The notes beneath the pieces were generated by a model. That model saw only the letters and a program-made list of their open reading frames with translations. It searched no databases and was not told the origin of the DNA. DNA of 54,297 bases from contig NZ_RJRZ01000023.1 in the NCBI RefSeq assembly GCF_003993775.1, forward strand, positions 1-54,297, read 5' to 3'. The position numbers were made by a program, and so were the translations under genes. Shown here piece by piece: positions 18,189-25,962 of the stretch (the stretch's first letter is position 1; each line of letters starts with the position of its first letter). This DNA comes from Frigidibacter oleivorans (GTDB lineage Bacteria; Pseudomonadota; Alphaproteobacteria; Rhodobacterales; Rhodobacteraceae).

Positions 18189-19451
18189 ATGACCCTTGGC
18201 GACGCGCTGTTCACCCGCATCACGATCCGCGATTTCGACCGCCTGTCGGCGCGGATCGGCGATATCCAGTCCCGCATCGCCGCGGGGACCAACGACCCCC
18301 GGATCAGCGCCGACCCCGCCCGGGCGACGCAGCTGTCGGCGCTGCGCGACCTGCGCGCGCGGATGGAGGGGCAGACCGACCTCGCCGCCCGCGCCGGCGA
18401 CCGGCTGGCGCTGGTGGACCGGACGCTTCAGGCCGTGTCGGCCGGGGTGATGCGGATGCAGCAGATCGCGCAGCAGGCCGCGAACGACACGCTGACGCCC
18501 GAGGCGCAGGCCGCGCTGCGGATCGAGGCGACCGCCCTGCGCGACGAGATGCAGGGTCATGCCAACGCCACCGACAGCGAGGGGCGGGCGCTGTTCGGCG
18601 GAACCGCCGCCGGCGCCGCCTTTTCCGGATCGGGCGAGACGCTGGCCTATCGCGGCAACGGCGCGCGGCCGCTGGTCCGGCTGGGCGACGGGCAGGAGGT
18701 GGCGACGGGCCTTGCGGGTCCGGCGGTCTTCGGCACGGCCGGGGCGGGGCTGTTCGGCCTTGCCAACGATCTGGTGGCGGCGCTGACCCCGCCGATGCTG
18801 ACGGCCCGCGCCATGGCCAGCGCCGAGGGCAGCGCGCGGCTGGATCTGCTGCGCGGCCGTCCCGCCGACAGCCTGACACTGACCCTGACCGGGCCGGCCG
18901 GGTCGGCCGAGGTGGTGCTGGACCTGCGCGCCGATGCCCCGGGCGCGGCGGCGGAGGCGATCAATGCCGTCGCGGCCCGGACCGGGATCGCCGCGACGAT
19001 GGCCGAGGACGGATCGGGGCTGCTGCTGTCGGCGGCGGGGCGGATCGCGCTGTCGGACCTCGCGCTGACGCTCGCCCCGCCGGCGACGGGCAGCGACCGC
19101 GACCGCCCGCGTGCGACGCTGACCGCCTTCGGCGGCGATGGCGGCACCGCCACGGTCACCGGCCTGCGCCCCGCGCGACTGGCGGCGACCGAGCTTGTGG
19201 GCGACGCGGCGGCCGCACTCGACCGCGTGACGCAGACCCTGGCCGAGGTGGGCGCGCTCGGCGCGACCGTCGACCGGCGGACGGACATGATCGCGGCCCG
19301 GCGGCTGGAGCTCGACCTGTCGATGTCGCGGCTTGGCGACCTCGATGTGGCCGAGGCGGCGACACGGCTGCAAAGCCTGCTGCTGTCGCAGGAGGCGGCG
19401 CAGCAGACCTTCGTGCGGATCGCCGGATCGTCGCTGTTCGACTATCTCTGA
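18189..19451 (+). CDS. flgL: Hook-associated protein 3 FlgL
   Basis: This 420-residue junction protein couples HAP1 to flagellin. The N-terminus (RLSARIGDIQSRIAAGTNDPRISADPARATQLSALRDL) has the flagellin-like coiled coil. It is followed by RLALVDRTLQAVSAGVMRMQQIAQQAANDTL and, after a variable middle, the C-terminal coiled coil SLLLSQEAAQQTFVRIAGSSLFDYL. It begins 14 bp after flgK as the last gene of the flgG operon. Its 3' end overlaps convergent sltF by 10 bp. Confidence 0.93.
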   Translation: MTLGDALFTRITIRDFDRLSARIGDIQSRIAAGTNDPRISADPARATQLSALRDLRARMEGQTDLAARAGDRLALVDRTLQAVSAGVMRMQQIAQQAANDTLTPEAQAALRIEATALRDEMQGHANATDSEGRALFGGTAAGAAFSGSGETLAYRGNGARPLVRLGDGQEVATGLAGPAVFGTAGAGLFGLANDLVAALTPPMLTARAMASAEGSARLDLLRGRPADSLTLTLTGPAGSAEVVLDLRADAPGAAAEAINAVAARTGIAATMAEDGSGLLLSAAGRIALSDLALTLAPPATGSDRDRPRATLTAFGGDGGTATVTGLRPARLAATELVGDAAAALDRVTQTLAEVGALGATVDRRTDMIAARRLELDLSMSRLGDLDVAEAATRLQSLLLSQEAAQQTFVRIAGSSLFDYL

Positions 19452-20230
19452 CCCGGAAAGACCCCGCCGGCCAGCGGCGACGGCCCGGCACCGCGGGACA
19501 GGATCGCCCCGCCCGACAGCACCAGCAGGCCGCGCGTCGCGGGCGGGCGCGCACCTGGGGCGGGCGCCAGCGGGGCCGCCCGGTCATCCCGCGCCGCGCC
19601 CGGCGGGACCGCCCCCGCGGCCTGCATCGCCGCGACGACCTTGGCGGCATAGGCCGGGCCGCGGACCGTATCGGCCGAATGATAGGCCGCGACCGCCGCG
19701 TCCCATGTGCCGTGGCGATCCTTCAGCTCCCGCAGGAAGCGGGCGGCATAGCGGACATTGGCGTCGGGCGCGATCATCGCGCGGGTGCCACCGAAGGCCG
19801 CGCCGTGCCAGCGCCAGTTGAGTTGCATGCAGCCGATATCGACATTGGTGACGCCCGAGGCGACCAGCGCGTCGATGCGGGCCAGCGCCGCCTCGCGCGT
19901 GGGGGCATGTCCGCCGTCGCCGCCCTGGTTGAACGTCCAGGGCCAGGCCCGCACCTGCCCGTTGCCGGTGCCGCGCCCCGACTCCACCCGCGCGATCGCC
20001 GTCAGCAGGCCCGGGGGAATGCCGAGTGCCCGCGCCTCGCGCTCGGCCAGCGCCTCGCAATCGGGCTGCGGATCGGCCGGAACCGGCGATGCGGCCGGCG
20101 GGACGGCCAACGACATGACGGCCAGTACAGCCGCCAGTGCCGGGCCGAGGATGCGGCGACCGCGGATGCCGGCCGCGGCGGCGGTTCGGCGCGGGCGCGC
20201 GCAGGGGAAACAGGCGGATGCGTCGGTCAT
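19442..20230 (-). CDS. sltF: Flagellar lytic transglycosylase SltF
   Basis: This 262-residue enzyme cleaves peptidoglycan so the rod can cross the wall. An N-terminal hydrophobic export segment (RRILGPALAAVLAVMSLAVPPAAS) precedes a lysozyme-like SLT domain. Catalytic Glu83 lies in IARVESGRG, with downstream GCMQLNWRWHG and AAYHSADTVRGPAYAAKV matching the family motifs. The Pro/Ala-rich tail of about 60 residues could contact FlgJ; in R. sphaeroides the SltF C-terminus is reported to modulate that interaction. A -24/-12 promoter lies immediately before the ATG at 20230. A longer frame reaches 20296, but that would start upstream of the promoter and is rejected. Confidence 0.88.
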   Translation of the reverse strand: MTDASACFPCARPRRTAAAAGIRGRRILGPALAAVLAVMSLAVPPAASPVPADPQPDCEALAEREARALGIPPGLLTAIARVESGRGTGNGQVRAWPWTFNQGGDGGHAPTREAALARIDALVASGVTNVDIGCMQLNWRWHGAAFGGTRAMIAPDANVRYAARFLRELKDRHGTWDAAVAAYHSADTVRGPAYAAKVVAAMQAAGAVPPGAARDDRAAPLAPAPGARPPATRGLLVLSGGAILSRGAGPSPLAGGVFPGQR

Positions 20231-20240
20231 GGCGCATCCC

Positions 20241-20256
20241 TGCAAGCCGGGTGCCA
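20241..20256 (-). promoter_or_regulatory. Sigma-54 promoter for sltF
   Basis: On the minus strand this reads TGGCACCCGGCTTGCA, with correct spacing. Counting from the -12 base places the transcript start at 20230, which is the A of the sltF ATG. The mRNA would therefore be leaderless or nearly so. Confidence 0.82.
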
Positions 20257-20439
20257 GTGCCCGGCCCGGAACCGGCCCATCCGAAAGCCTTGGCACCCAG
20301 ACCTTTGCCAGCCGCGCGCAGACCTTCGCCCGATTGCCCGGACGCCGGCCGCCGGGTCATCTCGGGCTCAGAACCCCGCCTGCACGGGTCCCGGAAGCCC
20401 GTGGCCCCGCAAGCAGGCACAGCACCGTCGGAGCAGGAC

Positions 20440-20580
20440 ATGAGCATCGGCCAGGACATCGTATCGGGCAGCTTCGCGCAGCGCGCGCGGGTGGCGGGCC
20501 GCCGGTCGTGGTGGCTGCTGCCCTTCATGATCGCGGGCGGCACGCTGCATCTGCTGGCCATCCGCTACTTCTTCTTCTGA
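20440..20580 (+). CDS. Small single-pass membrane protein, 46 residues
   Basis: This short gene encodes a 46-residue protein with a basic N-terminal half (SFAQRARVAGRRS) and one hydrophobic segment (WWLLPFMIAGGTLHLLAI) ending RYFFF. It probably sits in the inner membrane with a cytoplasmic N-terminus. An AGGA-type ribosome site (GGAGCAGGAC) precedes the ATG, and the next gene starts 15 bp after its stop, so the two are likely co-transcribed. I do not recognise the family. No sigma-54 or sigma-28 element is visible upstream. Its position inside a flagellar locus suggests an accessory role, but it could be unrelated. Confidence 0.6.
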   Translation: MSIGQDIVSGSFAQRARVAGRRSWWLLPFMIAGGTLHLLAIRYFFF

Positions 20581-20595
20581 CCACGGGGACCGCAC

Positions 20596-21900
20596 ATGAC
20601 GGATAGCACCGCCGACTTTCGCCACGGGCTGGCCCGCGACCTGCTGGACCTGTGCCAGGCCGCGCGCGGGATCGCCGGGTCCGCGGCGCCGCTGCTGCAT
20701 CTGGCGCCCGATCTGGCCCATGTGCGGGACCAGCTGGCGGCGGCCGGCTGCGACCTCGGGGCGGGCGTGGTCCTGCTGCCGGCAGACGGCGGGCCGGACG
20801 GGGCGGCTCTGTCCGGGGACGTCACGCTGCGGCAGATCCAGCCGGCGGATGGCGAGGGGCGGCTGACGCTCGCGCTCGACCTGCCGGGACCGGGGCCTGC
20901 GGTGCTGGCCCGGATCGAGCTGCGCCAGGCCTCGCCCGCCGCGCTGGACCCGCGCAGGCGCGACATCCTGCAGACGCTCGGCCGGATCGCGGCGCGGCGT
21001 GTCGCCCTGCTGCAGACCTGGCCCGCGCCCGCCGCCGCGCAGATGCTGCGGCTGGCGCGGATGGTGGCGGAATTCGACGATGGCGCCGCCTCGCACGCGC
21101 TGACCGGCCTGTTGCGCATCCTGTCGGGACAGGCGCCCAGCCAGGTGGAGGTGACCGCCCTGCAGATCGCCGGGCTGGTCGACGCGGCCAGCCTGCAACC
21201 GGCGGCGCGCGAGACGCGGCTGAGCCGGACGGGACGGGATCTGGTGGCGGCGGCGGGCCTCGATGGCGACCGGGCGGGCGCGCCGCTCGCCGCCCCCGAA
21301 GCCGCTTCCGGACCCGCCCCCGAAACCTTCGACGCGGCCACTGACGAGGCCGCATTCTCCGACGACGCCGGTGCCGGCATCGAGGCGCCCTTTGCCCGGC
21401 TGCGCCTGCTGGGCGACAGCTTCGAGATCGGCGAGACGCCGGACGGGCGGATCTGGTTCCGCCCGCAGGGCGGCGCGGCATGGCAGCCCCTGCTGTCCGG
21501 GCTCGATGACGGCTGGACCCGGCTGGGCGCCGAGGTCCTGGGCCGGACCCGCGACCTAGTCGACGCCTATGCCCGGATGCACACGCTGCGCCGGCGCGAC
21601 GTCCCGGTCGACGAACTGTTCGAGATCTACGCGCTCGACGGGCTCTGCTGGCGGTTGCGCCTCAGCGAGACGGGGGTCGAGGCGATGGCGGAACCGGCAG
21701 AGGGCGATGCGGCCGAACCCGCCGCGCCGTGGCTGCCCGTTCCGGCAGCCGCCGACCTGCCGCAACGCGAACGGTCAATCGCGGCGCTGCGGGTGGCATG
21801 CCCCGACTACCGGCGCGTGATCGAACCCATCGCCGCCGAATGGGCCGAACGCATGGCCCTGTCCGCCGAGGTCCTGCCCTGCCTGCCCCGGGTGGCGTGA
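20596..21900 (+). CDS. Uncharacterised 434-residue protein, possible GAF-like N-terminus
   Basis: I do not recognise this protein. Residues about 10-140 have a layout reminiscent of a small GAF domain: a hydrophobic strand around LGAGVVLLP, the strand VLARIELRQ, then a Pro/Leu-rich final helix ALDPRRRDILQTLGRIAARRVALL. A linker rich in Ala, Asp and Glu (about 215-265) leads to a C-terminal part with WFRPQGGAAWQPLLSGLDDGW and a TRDLVDAYARMHTLRRRDVP helix. There is no signal peptide or membrane segment, so it is probably cytoplasmic. It is coupled to the 46-residue membrane protein and followed by a strong terminator, so the pair forms a two-gene unit. Confidence 0.72.
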   Translation: MTDSTADFRHGLARDLLDLCQAARGIAGSAAPLLHLAPDLAHVRDQLAAAGCDLGAGVVLLPADGGPDGAALSGDVTLRQIQPADGEGRLTLALDLPGPGPAVLARIELRQASPAALDPRRRDILQTLGRIAARRVALLQTWPAPAAAQMLRLARMVAEFDDGAASHALTGLLRILSGQAPSQVEVTALQIAGLVDAASLQPAARETRLSRTGRDLVAAAGLDGDRAGAPLAAPEAASGPAPETFDAATDEAAFSDDAGAGIEAPFARLRLLGDSFEIGETPDGRIWFRPQGGAAWQPLLSGLDDGWTRLGAEVLGRTRDLVDAYARMHTLRRRDVPVDELFEIYALDGLCWRLRLSETGVEAMAEPAEGDAAEPAAPWLPVPAAADLPQRERSIAALRVACPDYRRVIEPIAAEWAERMALSAEVLPCLPRVA

Positions 21901-21936
21901 ACCGTCTCCAGGCTGTTCAGTTCTGAACCGCTGACT

Positions 21937-21964
21937 GACCCCGCCTTCGGGCGGGGTCTTTTTT
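21937..21964 (+). terminator. Rho-independent terminator
   Basis: A perfect 9-bp stem (GACCCCGCC / GGCGGGGTC) with a TTCG loop is followed by six T. It ends the unit 20440-21900 and lies between that unit and convergent fliA. Confidence 0.92.
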
Positions 21965-21984
21965 GTCTCCTGCGGGCGGGGACG

Positions 21985-22698
21985 TCAGGCCGCGTCCCCG
22001 GTCTCCGCCATCAGCGCGCGCAGCCGGCCGACCGCCGCCGTCTTGATCTGCGACACCCGGCCGGTGGTGACCTTCAGGACCTCTGCCACCTCGTAGACGT
22101 TCATCTCCTCGACGAAGTAGAGTTGCAGCACCAGCGCCTCGCGTTCCGGCAGGCGGGCGATCGCGTCGCGCAGGCTGGCCAGCCGCTCTTTCTGCAGGAT
22201 CAGTGCCTCGGCCCCCGGGGATATGTCGCGGAAGCAGTCGGAGTGGTCGCTGTAGACCTCGTCGAGCGAGTCGACCCGGATGTCGCCCTCGGCCTGCCAG
22301 CGCGCCAGTTCCGCCGGGTCGAGGTCCAGATGATCGGCCAGTTCCGCATCGCTGGGGCTGCGCATCAGGCGCTGCTGCAGCGTGCTGATGCCCTCGGCCA
22401 GCCGGCGCCGCATGCGCAGGCTGCTGCGGCTTTGCCCCGACTGGGCGCGCAGATGGTCGATCAGCGCGCCGCGGATGCGGATCGCCGCGTAAGAGGCGAA
22501 GGGGACGCCGGGCTGCGGGACGTGGCGCCGCGCCGCCTCGACCAGCGCGATATGGGCGACCTGCAGCAGGTCGCGGATGTCGGAGCGCTGGCCGGTGCGG
22601 CCGTGGACATGCCAGGCGATGCGCCGTGTCAGGTCCATGTGCCGCTCGACAAGGGCGGCGGGATCGTCCCCCGCCGGGGGATAGCCGCGCATCATCAT
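21985..22698 (-). CDS. fliA: RNA polymerase sigma-28 factor FliA
   Basis: This 237-residue sigma factor directs late flagellar genes. It contains region 2 (LLQVAHIALVEAARRHVPQPGVPFASYAAIRIRGALIDHLR), region 3 (PSDAELADHLDLDPAELARW) and region 4 (LPEREALVLQLYFVEEMNVYEVAEVLKVTTGRVSQIKTAAVGRLR). The start at 22698 is chosen from three consecutive ATG codons because it overlaps the flhF stop (ATGA). A much longer open frame continues upstream but has no homology. Its anti-sigma factor FlgM is encoded at 28532. The matching promoter sequences occur before fliS, flgM, fliD and fliC. Confidence 0.95.
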   Translation of the reverse strand: MMMRGYPPAGDDPAALVERHMDLTRRIAWHVHGRTGQRSDIRDLLQVAHIALVEAARRHVPQPGVPFASYAAIRIRGALIDHLRAQSGQSRSSLRMRRRLAEGISTLQQRLMRSPSDAELADHLDLDPAELARWQAEGDIRVDSLDEVYSDHSDCFRDISPGAEALILQKERLASLRDAIARLPEREALVLQLYFVEEMNVYEVAEVLKVTTGRVSQIKTAAVGRLRALMAETGDAA

Positions 22699-23603
22699 GG
22701 GAACCCCCGCGTTGCGGACAGAAGGCGCGACGGGCGCCGGAAGGGATAGCTGCCGCCGGCAGCGGGTGCGGCGGGCGACGGGACGGCAGGCGGATCGGGG
22801 GGCGGCGGGGCGGCGTCCTTGCCGGATGCCAGCGCCCCCTCCAGTTCCGGCCCCAGGCTGCGCATCAGCACGGGCAGACGGTGGCGCGCGAGCACGGCCG
22901 CCTCGTCCGGTCCGGGCGCGAAGAGGTCGCAGCGCGTCTGCACCACCCCCGACGCCACATGCCCCGTCTCGACGCACAGCCGGTCCAGCAGCGCGGGGTG
23001 CAGGCCCGCGGGAACCACCAGCCACAGCGCGGCGGACCGGTCCGACACCAGCTTCGGCAGCCGCGACAGGGGCGGCGCATCGACGCCGGACAGATCGAGG
23101 ATCTCGACCGCGGGCGCGGACTGCGGGGCGGCGGTATCCGTGTCGGCGGTATCCGGGTCGGCGGCATCTGCCCGGCGCCGCGGCAGCCATAGCGGCACCA
23201 CCCCCTGCAGGCCGAGCGCCGTGGCCCGGTCGCCGAACTGCGCCCGCGTCTTGGCGGCCTCGCGATGTGCGGCGGTGACCCGCGGCTGCAGGCCCCGGGT
23301 CCGCGCCAGCGCCGCCAGTCGCAGGGCCAGCCGCGTGATCCCCGCCCCGGGCGGCCCGAACAGCGCCAGCCGGGGCGGCAGGTCGGGCAGGTCCGGCGTG
23401 CCTTGCGGGATGCCCTCCGGCGCGGCCGGCGGAACGGGTCGCGCCGCCCGGGCCGCGCGTGCGTCGTGCTGCGCCGCGGCCCGGATTTCCACCCCGGCCT
23501 CCGTGCGCCGCAGCCCGAGGATCACCGCGTCGGGTCCGAGGCTGTGCAGCATCCGGTCCAGCGCATCGCCCGTCGTGGCGGCGTTCAGCCTGACCTCGGC
23601 CAT
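22695..23603 (-). CDS. flhF: FlhF-like protein with degenerate GTPase motifs
   Basis: This 302-residue protein sits exactly where flhF belongs, between flhA and fliA, and keeps a reduced SRP-GTPase layout. The G1 loop reads FGPPGAGITRL (residues 82-92), with Ile89 in place of the invariant lysine of GxxGxGKT. The G3 position reads DLSG instead of DTAG, and the G4 region reads TRCD rather than TKLD. The N-terminal basic domain is short, and the last 60 residues are Pro/Ala-rich. FlhF normally places the flagellum at the pole and recruits FliF, but nucleotide hydrolysis here looks unlikely. The start overlaps the flhA stop region with GGAGG upstream. Confidence 0.75.
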   Translation of the reverse strand: MAEVRLNAATTGDALDRMLHSLGPDAVILGLRRTEAGVEIRAAAQHDARAARAARPVPPAAPEGIPQGTPDLPDLPPRLALFGPPGAGITRLALRLAALARTRGLQPRVTAAHREAAKTRAQFGDRATALGLQGVVPLWLPRRRADAADPDTADTDTAAPQSAPAVEILDLSGVDAPPLSRLPKLVSDRSAALWLVVPAGLHPALLDRLCVETGHVASGVVQTRCDLFAPGPDEAAVLARHRLPVLMRSLGPELEGALASGKDAAPPPPDPPAVPSPAAPAAGGSYPFRRPSRLLSATRGFP

Positions 23604-23604
23604 C

Positions 23605-25773
23605 TCAGCCTCCGGTCCCGGCGGCGGCCGGCGTCAGCGCCGGCAGGCCAATCATCTGCCGGATCTCGACCTGCCGGGTGGCCGGGATCTCGGCCAGCGC
23701 GAGCACCGGCAGGTCGGGATGGTGCGGCCGCAGGAAGGCCGCCAGCGCCCGGCGCAGCGCCGGGCCGGTGACGAGGATCAGCGCTCCGTCCGCCGGCGGC
23801 ACCGCCGCCTGCGCCGCCGCCAGTTCCCGCAGGACCGTCGCGGCCAGCGCGGGATCGAGCGTCAGGCCCTCGTCCTGCGGCCGGCGGGCCCGCAGCAGCA
23901 GCTGTTCCAGTTCCGGCGCCAGCGTCGCCAGCGGCAGCACCGCGCCAATCGGGGCCAGCTGTTGCAGCAGCAGCGGCACCAGCGCCGGGCGCAGGCCCTC
24001 GGCCAGCGCGGCGGGCGGGGCGCTGGCCGGGGCAAGCGCGGCCAGCCCGCCCAGGATGCGGCGCAGGTCGGACACGGGCACCCGGTCGGTCAGCAACTGG
24101 CGGATGACGGCGGTCAGCAGATGCAGGGGCACCAGCTTCGGCACCACCGATTCCACCAGCATCGGCGCGGCTTGCGCCAGCGCGTCGAGCAGGGCCTGCA
24201 CCTCGTCCGGGCCGATGAGGTCACCCGCATGGCGTTGCAGCACCTGCCCCAGATGGGTGGCGATGACCGCCTCAGGGTCGATGACGGCATGGTCGTCGGC
24301 CTCGGCCTCGGCCAGCTGGTGCGGCTGGATCCAGATCGCGTCGATGCCGAAGGAGGGGTCGCGCACGGCGACGCCCGCCAGCCGGCGCACCGAGCCGTGG
24401 CCGGGGATCGCCAGCTTGCGGTCGGGCTGCACCGAATCCTCGGCGACGATCGTCTGGCCGATGCGGATGCGATAGCTGTTGGGCGCAAGCGACAGGTCGT
24501 CGCGGATGCGGACACCGGGAATGACGATCCCCAGCGACCGCGACAGTTCCTGACGCATTGCGGTGATGCGCGGCACCAGTGTGCCGCCGTCGCGGCCGCT
24601 GGCCAGTCCGATCAGGCCATAGCCGATCTGCAGCGACACCGGCGCGATGTCGGACACGTCCTCGGGCGTGATCGGGGCGGGGTCCGCACCGGCGGGGGCG
24701 CGCGGATCGGCCTGCCGCCCCGTCCCGCCCGCGCCATCCGGGCCGGCCAGGCCGCCCGGCGCGGCCATCGGCCTCGCTGTGTCCGCACCGGCGGGCCCGG
24801 CGCGGCCGGCCATCACCGCCGCCCCGGCCGCCGCCGCACCGGCCAGCAGGAAGATCAGGTTCGGCATGCCCGGCACGATGCTCAGCACCAGCAGCACGGC
24901 GGCCGTCGGCCACCAGGCGCCCGCCACATGCACCTGCCGCCCGATCAGCCCGCCCATGTCCGAGGCCGAGGACGAGCGGGTGATGATGATCGCCGCCGCG
25001 ATGGACAGCAGCAGCGACGGCACCTGCGCCACCAGCCCGTCGCCCACCGACAGCCGGACATAGCTGTCCGCCGCGGCGCCGAAGGGCATGCCGTGCTGCA
25101 TCGTGCCGATGACGATGCCGCCGATCACGTTGATGGCGAGGATCAGGATGCCCGCGACCGCGTCGCCCTTCACGAATTTCGACGCACCGTCCATGGCGCC
25201 GTAGAAATCCGCCTCGGCCGCGACCTCGGCCCGGCGCTGGCGGGCCGTCTCGGGCGTCAGCAGGCCCGCGTTCAGGTCCGCGTCGATCGCCATCTGCTTG
25301 CCCGGCATCGCGTCGAGCGTGAAGCGCGCCGAGACTTCGGAGACCCGGCCGGCGCCCTTGGCGATGACCAGCATGTTGATGACGACGAGGATCGCGAAGA
25401 CCAGAAGCCCCACGACGAAATTGCCGCCGACCACGAAATCGGCGAAGGCCGCGATGACCTGTCCGGCCGCATCCTCGCCCGCATGGCCCGCCGACAGCAC
25501 GATCCGGGTCGAGGCCACGTTCAGCGCCAGCCGCAGCGTCGTCGCGATCAGCAGCAGCGAGGGAAAGCTGGAAAAGTCCATCGGCCGCCGGGCATGGACC
25601 GCCACCATCAGCACCAGCAGCGACAACAGGATGTTGCCGACGAAGAACAGGTCCAGCAGCGGCGTCGGCAGCGGCACGATCATCATTGCCATGATGGCGA
25701 GGATGCCGAGCGGCAGCACCATGCCGCCCACCCGCAGGCCGCGGCCGCCGGTGGCGGTGGCGGCGCCCGTCAT
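23605..25773 (-). CDS. flhA: Flagellar export gate protein FlhA
   Basis: This 722-residue inner-membrane component of the type III export gate uses the proton motive force. The membrane half contains at least seven hydrophobic segments and the family block PSLLLIATTLRLALNVASTRIVLS. The FHIPEP-type loop reads RVSEVSARFTLDAMPGKQMAIDADLNAGLL, with the essential charged residues. A low-complexity Gly/Ala/Pro linker (about residues 320-370) separates it from the cytoplasmic domain that binds chaperone-substrate pairs (from IGYGLIGL). The ATG at 25773 is preceded by no good ribosome site but overlaps the stop of an 18-codon ORF (ATGA), so it is probably translated by coupling. flhF and fliA follow with overlapping ends. 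Confidence 0.93.
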   Translation of the reverse strand: MTGAATATGGRGLRVGGMVLPLGILAIMAMMIVPLPTPLLDLFFVGNILLSLLVLMVAVHARRPMDFSSFPSLLLIATTLRLALNVASTRIVLSAGHAGEDAAGQVIAAFADFVVGGNFVVGLLVFAILVVINMLVIAKGAGRVSEVSARFTLDAMPGKQMAIDADLNAGLLTPETARQRRAEVAAEADFYGAMDGASKFVKGDAVAGILILAINVIGGIVIGTMQHGMPFGAAADSYVRLSVGDGLVAQVPSLLLSIAAAIIITRSSSASDMGGLIGRQVHVAGAWWPTAAVLLVLSIVPGMPNLIFLLAGAAAAGAAVMAGRAGPAGADTARPMAAPGGLAGPDGAGGTGRQADPRAPAGADPAPITPEDVSDIAPVSLQIGYGLIGLASGRDGGTLVPRITAMRQELSRSLGIVIPGVRIRDDLSLAPNSYRIRIGQTIVAEDSVQPDRKLAIPGHGSVRRLAGVAVRDPSFGIDAIWIQPHQLAEAEADDHAVIDPEAVIATHLGQVLQRHAGDLIGPDEVQALLDALAQAAPMLVESVVPKLVPLHLLTAVIRQLLTDRVPVSDLRRILGGLAALAPASAPPAALAEGLRPALVPLLLQQLAPIGAVLPLATLAPELEQLLLRARRPQDEGLTLDPALAATVLRELAAAQAAVPPADGALILVTGPALRRALAAFLRPHHPDLPVLALAEIPATRQVEIRQMIGLPALTPAAAGTGG

Positions 25774-25826
25774 CTGCGCCACCGGCAGGGCGGCGGGGAC
25801 GGGATGGCGGGGGAAGGACGGGTCAT
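25770..25826 (-). CDS. Short upstream ORF coupled to flhA
   Basis: This frame encodes 18 residues (MTRPSPAIPSPPPCRWRR). Its ATG lies 21 nt after the predicted sigma-54 transcript start and has GGAG upstream. Its TGA overlaps the flhA ATG. The peptide is Pro- and Arg-rich. Other sigma-54 genes here begin 17-29 nt from their transcript start, so this ATG sits where the first start codon would be expected. It may couple or limit FlhA synthesis. A sequencing frameshift that would join it to flhA is a weaker alternative. Confidence 0.5.
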   Translation of the reverse strand: MTRPSPAIPSPPPCRWRR

Positions 25827-25857
25827 GGCGGCTCCGGCACTGGGTCGGGGCGGGGGC

Positions 25858-25873
25858 TGCAAGCGCCGTGCCA
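25858..25873 (-). promoter_or_regulatory. Sigma-54 promoter for flhA-flhF-fliA
   Basis: The minus strand reads TGGCACGGCGCTTGCA with exact -24/-12 spacing. The predicted start is near 25847. It is divergent from the flgP promoter, with only 46 bp between the two elements. Confidence 0.88.
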
Positions 25874-25919
25874 GCGGGGGGAAACGGGCACGGCGCGTCC
25901 CCGGGGTTGGCCTCGCCGC

Positions 25920-25935
25920 TGGCACGGCAGTTGCA
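25920..25935 (+). promoter_or_regulatory. Sigma-54 promoter for flgP-flgT-flgA
   Basis: TGGCACGGCAGTTGCA has correct spacing. The predicted start near 25946 gives a 17-nt leader to flgP. Confidence 0.86.
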
Positions 25936-25962
25936 GGCCGCCCGCAAACACAGGAGCACGTC

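Noticed and set aside
20291-20311. Possible further -24/-12 element on the plus strand (TTGGCAC ... TTTGCC)
   Set aside because: The GG-to-GC distance is three bases too long.
22819-25962. Long plus-strand extension upstream of flgP
   Set aside because: It runs antisense through flhA and flhF; only the part from 25963, starting with the lipoprotein signal, is supported.
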